Below are positions 62,188-64,000 of a stretch of 64,000 bases of DNA, one piece after another. Source of the stretch: Lachnoclostridium sp. Its GTDB lineage: Bacteria; Bacillota; Clostridia; Lachnospirales; Lachnospiraceae. The translations under genes and the position numbers were made by a program. The first letter of the stretch is position 1; every line of letters starts with the position of its first letter. The DNA is taken from contig JAMPEB010000005.1 in NCBI GenBank assembly GCA_023665475.1, positions 62,001 to 126,000 on the forward strand. The letters are read 5' to 3'. The notes under the pieces were generated by a model, which worked only from the letters and a program-made list of their open reading frames with translations, was not told where the DNA came from and ran no database searches.

Positions 62188-63663
62188 ATGAAAAACATGA
62201 AGATGAAAACAAAAATGATTATTGGTTTTGCAATTCCGATTATACTTACCATTATTAATGTGATAGTCGGAATGTCTTCCGTAAACAGGGTTACAAGCTC
62301 TATTCAGGATATGCAGACAGTGGAGTATGAAAAAATCCAGACCGAATTAACCGAGCTTCAGGTAGATCCTACGAAAGCAGCACAGCTTTTGGAAGACCTT
62401 GCTACACTGAAAACAAATGAGATGACAGATATCAAAGATGTTGCCATGATATCTAATATTGTTAGCTTTGCAATGATTGTATTTTCTGTTGTAATAACCT
62501 TGATTATTGCATTCGCTTTGATAAAGATCATCAACAAGTCTGTTGCGCAGTTGTCCAATGCAGCCAGCGATATCGCTATGGGTCGTGTGAATATTAAGCT
62601 GGTGAAGTACAATGACGATGAGTTTGGCGAATTGGTAGATAAGTATACGCAAGTAATTGAAAACATTAAGTATCAGGCACAGATTGCAGAGGAAGTGTCA
62701 AACGGAAACCTGACCATCAGCGTTAACCCCAAGTCTTCCGAAGATTTGCTGGGTAACTCTTTAAAGAAGCTGGTAGACGACAACCTTCGTACCCTGTCCA
62801 ATATCAGCGAGGCAGGTTCTCAGGTTACCGTAAGCTCTTCACAGGTGGCAAGCGCCAGTCAGGCATTGGCACAGGGCTCCACAGAGCAGGCAAGCGCTAT
62901 TGAAGAGATTACTGCTTCCATCGATGAAATTGCAGAGAAGACCAAGCAGAATGCAGAGCAGGCAAACGATGCTGCAACTCTGGTTGCGAAGGCAATCGAG
63001 GATGTTAAACAGGGTAATCAGCAGATGCAGGATATGATGGTTGCTATGCAGGATATCAACAAGTCATCCGAAAGCATTTCCAAGATTATCAAGACCATTG
63101 ATGATATTGCATTCCAGACCAACATCCTTGCACTGAACGCAGCAGTTGAGGCGGCAAGAGCAGGCGAAGCAGGAAAAGGCTTTGCAGTGGTTGCCGAGGA
63201 AGTTAGAAGCCTTGCGGCAAAGAGTGCTGCGGCGTCCGCTGAAACGGCTGAACTGATTGAAGGTTCCATCGAGAATGTAAACTCCGGTTCCAGAATTGCA
63301 GAGAATACGGCAAAGGCAATGGAAGAGATTACCAAGGTGGTACAGGAAAGCGAACTTATTATCAACAATATTGCAGAGTCTTCCAATTATCAGGCAACTG
63401 CAGTTGCACAGATCGAACAGGCAATCACACAGGTTTCTCAGGTAGTACAGACCAACTCCGCTACCAGCGAGGAGTGTGCGGCAGCCAGCGAAGAACTGTC
63501 CAATCAGGCATCCAGAATGAGAGAAATGCTCTCCATCTACAATCTGGGTTCCGGCTCTGCAAGCGGATCTGCTTCTTTTAGAGGCGGTTCCTCCTCATAC
63601 TCTTCTCAGGTAAGCTCCAATGAGCAGGTAATTTCTCTTGGAGATGATTTTGGAAAATATTAA
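62188..63663 (+). CDS. Methyl-accepting chemotaxis protein with minimal sensor
   Basis: 491 residues from ATG 62188. Two transmembrane helices (about 8-25 and 88-112) enclose only about 60 residues, so external ligand sensing is limited. A HAMP-like region, then a signalling domain with [18 protein letters not shown] at the tip. The Ser/Gly-rich tail has no CheR-binding pentapeptide. It probably senses an internal or membrane cue or works through a partner. Confidence 0.93.
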   Translation: MKNMKMKTKMIIGFAIPIILTIINVIVGMSSVNRVTSSIQDMQTVEYEKIQTELTELQVDPTKAAQLLEDLATLKTNEMTDIKDVAMISNIVSFAMIVFSVVITLIIAFALIKIINKSVAQLSNAASDIAMGRVNIKLVKYNDDEFGELVDKYTQVIENIKYQAQIAEEVSNGNLTISVNPKSSEDLLGNSLKKLVDDNLRTLSNISEAGSQVTVSSSQVASASQALAQGSTEQASAIEEITASIDEIAEKTKQNAEQANDAATLVAKAIEDVKQGNQQMQDMMVAMQDINKSSESISKIIKTIDDIAFQTNILALNAAVEAARAGEAGKGFAVVAEEVRSLAAKSAAASAETAELIEGSIENVNSGSRIAENTAKAMEEITKVVQESELIINNIAESSNYQATAVAQIEQAITQVSQVVQTNSATSEECAAASEELSNQASRMREMLSIYNLGSGSASGSASFRGGSSSYSSQVSSNEQVISLGDDFGKY

Positions 63664-63701
63664 TTTCAAACCGACTGATAAGTAAACAGTTTTGTTTAAA
63701 A

Positions 63702-63745
63702 GCTGCCGCATTAGCTTAATTACCGTAATGCGGCAGCAAAATTTT
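63702..63745 (+). terminator. Perfect dyad after the chemoreceptor
   Basis: 12-bp GCTGCCGCATTA/TAATGCGGCAGC stem followed by AAAATTTT. The arms repeat the closing stem of 54199-54312, suggesting a shared repeat. Terminator strength is moderate. Confidence 0.55.
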
Positions 63746-63765
63746 AGAAAAAGGAGGGATTTTCA

Positions 63766-64000
63766 ATGAGCTTATTGGATGAATTGAGGGGGTTAGGTGT
63801 AAATGTCGACGAAGGGCTGAAGCGCATTATGGGAAATGAAGCTCTTTATAAGAGGCTCTTGGGTTCTTTTGTCAAAACGCTCAGGGAGAATTCTCTGGCT
63901 CCGGATTTTGATGCGGCAGACTGCACGGAGGCCATTGAGAAAACCCATGCCATTAAGGGAACTTCGGGAAACTTGTCCATAACCCCGTTGTATGAAGCAT
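63766..64000 (+). CDS. HPt phosphotransfer protein, cut by window end
   Basis: 78 codons are visible after AAGGAGGG. LDELRGLGVNVDEGLKRIMG and the phospho-His motif KTHAIKGTSGNLS show an HPt domain. It continues beyond 64000. It may relay phosphate among the receivers of this cluster. Confidence 0.85.
   Translation, partial: MSLLDELRGLGVNVDEGLKRIMGNEALYKRLLGSFVKTLRENSLAPDFDAADCTEAIEKTHAIKGTSGNLSITPLYEA

Overview
The window looks like a chromosomal segment of a motile, spore-forming member of the Clostridia, most likely a Lachnospiraceae species from a gut-like habitat. The signs are moderate GC content, an alpha/beta-type SASP gene, a flagellin gene next to an extended CsrA, DUF4250, TM1266, CsoR/CopA and many bacillota-type housekeeping operons. 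Two plant-glycan hydrolases (GH105 and GH43) fit a gut or plant-fibre lifestyle. There are no rRNA or canonical tRNA genes, no CRISPR array and no complete transposon.

Layout. 1-7.1 kb: conserved pyrH-frr-uppS-cdsA-dxr-rseP run, ending in a degenerate PP2C-like protein overlapping a Ser/Thr kinase. 7.1-11.2 kb: small transaldolase, SASP (minus strand), an ABC uptake system with a fused permease-ATPase, and TM1266. 11.3-16.4 kb: tig-clpP-clpX-ysxC and an AI-2E-type permease. 16.7-22.9 kb: an atypical response regulator, TraX, GH105, a cold-shock gene with a strong leader hairpin, a membrane-anchored EIIA-like protein without its histidines, and GH43 between two 137-bp direct repeats. 23-31.5 kb: cysK, a candidate structured ncRNA with its own promoter and terminator, a copper locus (CsoR boxes, GNAT, csoR, a CopA carrying a CopZ domain behind an internal start), and clpB. 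31.5-38.6 kb: DUF4250, an ASKHA protein, a chemoreceptor and a heterodimeric ABC exporter.

38.8-47.5 kb is the least familiar part. A LytTR regulator is followed by an amidase-lysozyme fusion resembling a phage endolysin, two DUF2589 paralogues and two small unknown proteins, with no phage structural genes. A partner-switching set follows: a STAS protein, a GNAT, and a sensor with both a PP2C phosphatase and an RsbW-like ATPase domain.

47.5-50.9 kb holds a likely genetic switch. A small tyrosine recombinase lies between two near-identical 33-bp sites in inverted orientation, each a loxP-like imperfect palindrome. One site sits 40 bp upstream of csrA, which is followed by flagellin.

52.9-64 kb is a chemosensory cluster: REC-HD-GYP, histidine kinase, degenerate REC-HD-GYP, CheR, CheB, a CheY-like protein, CheA, CheW, a chemoreceptor and an HPt protein cut by the window end. 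Its intergenic gaps hold two elements with the same predicted topology, a closing stem around a pseudoknot. All functions are inferred by reading motifs; no database search was possible.
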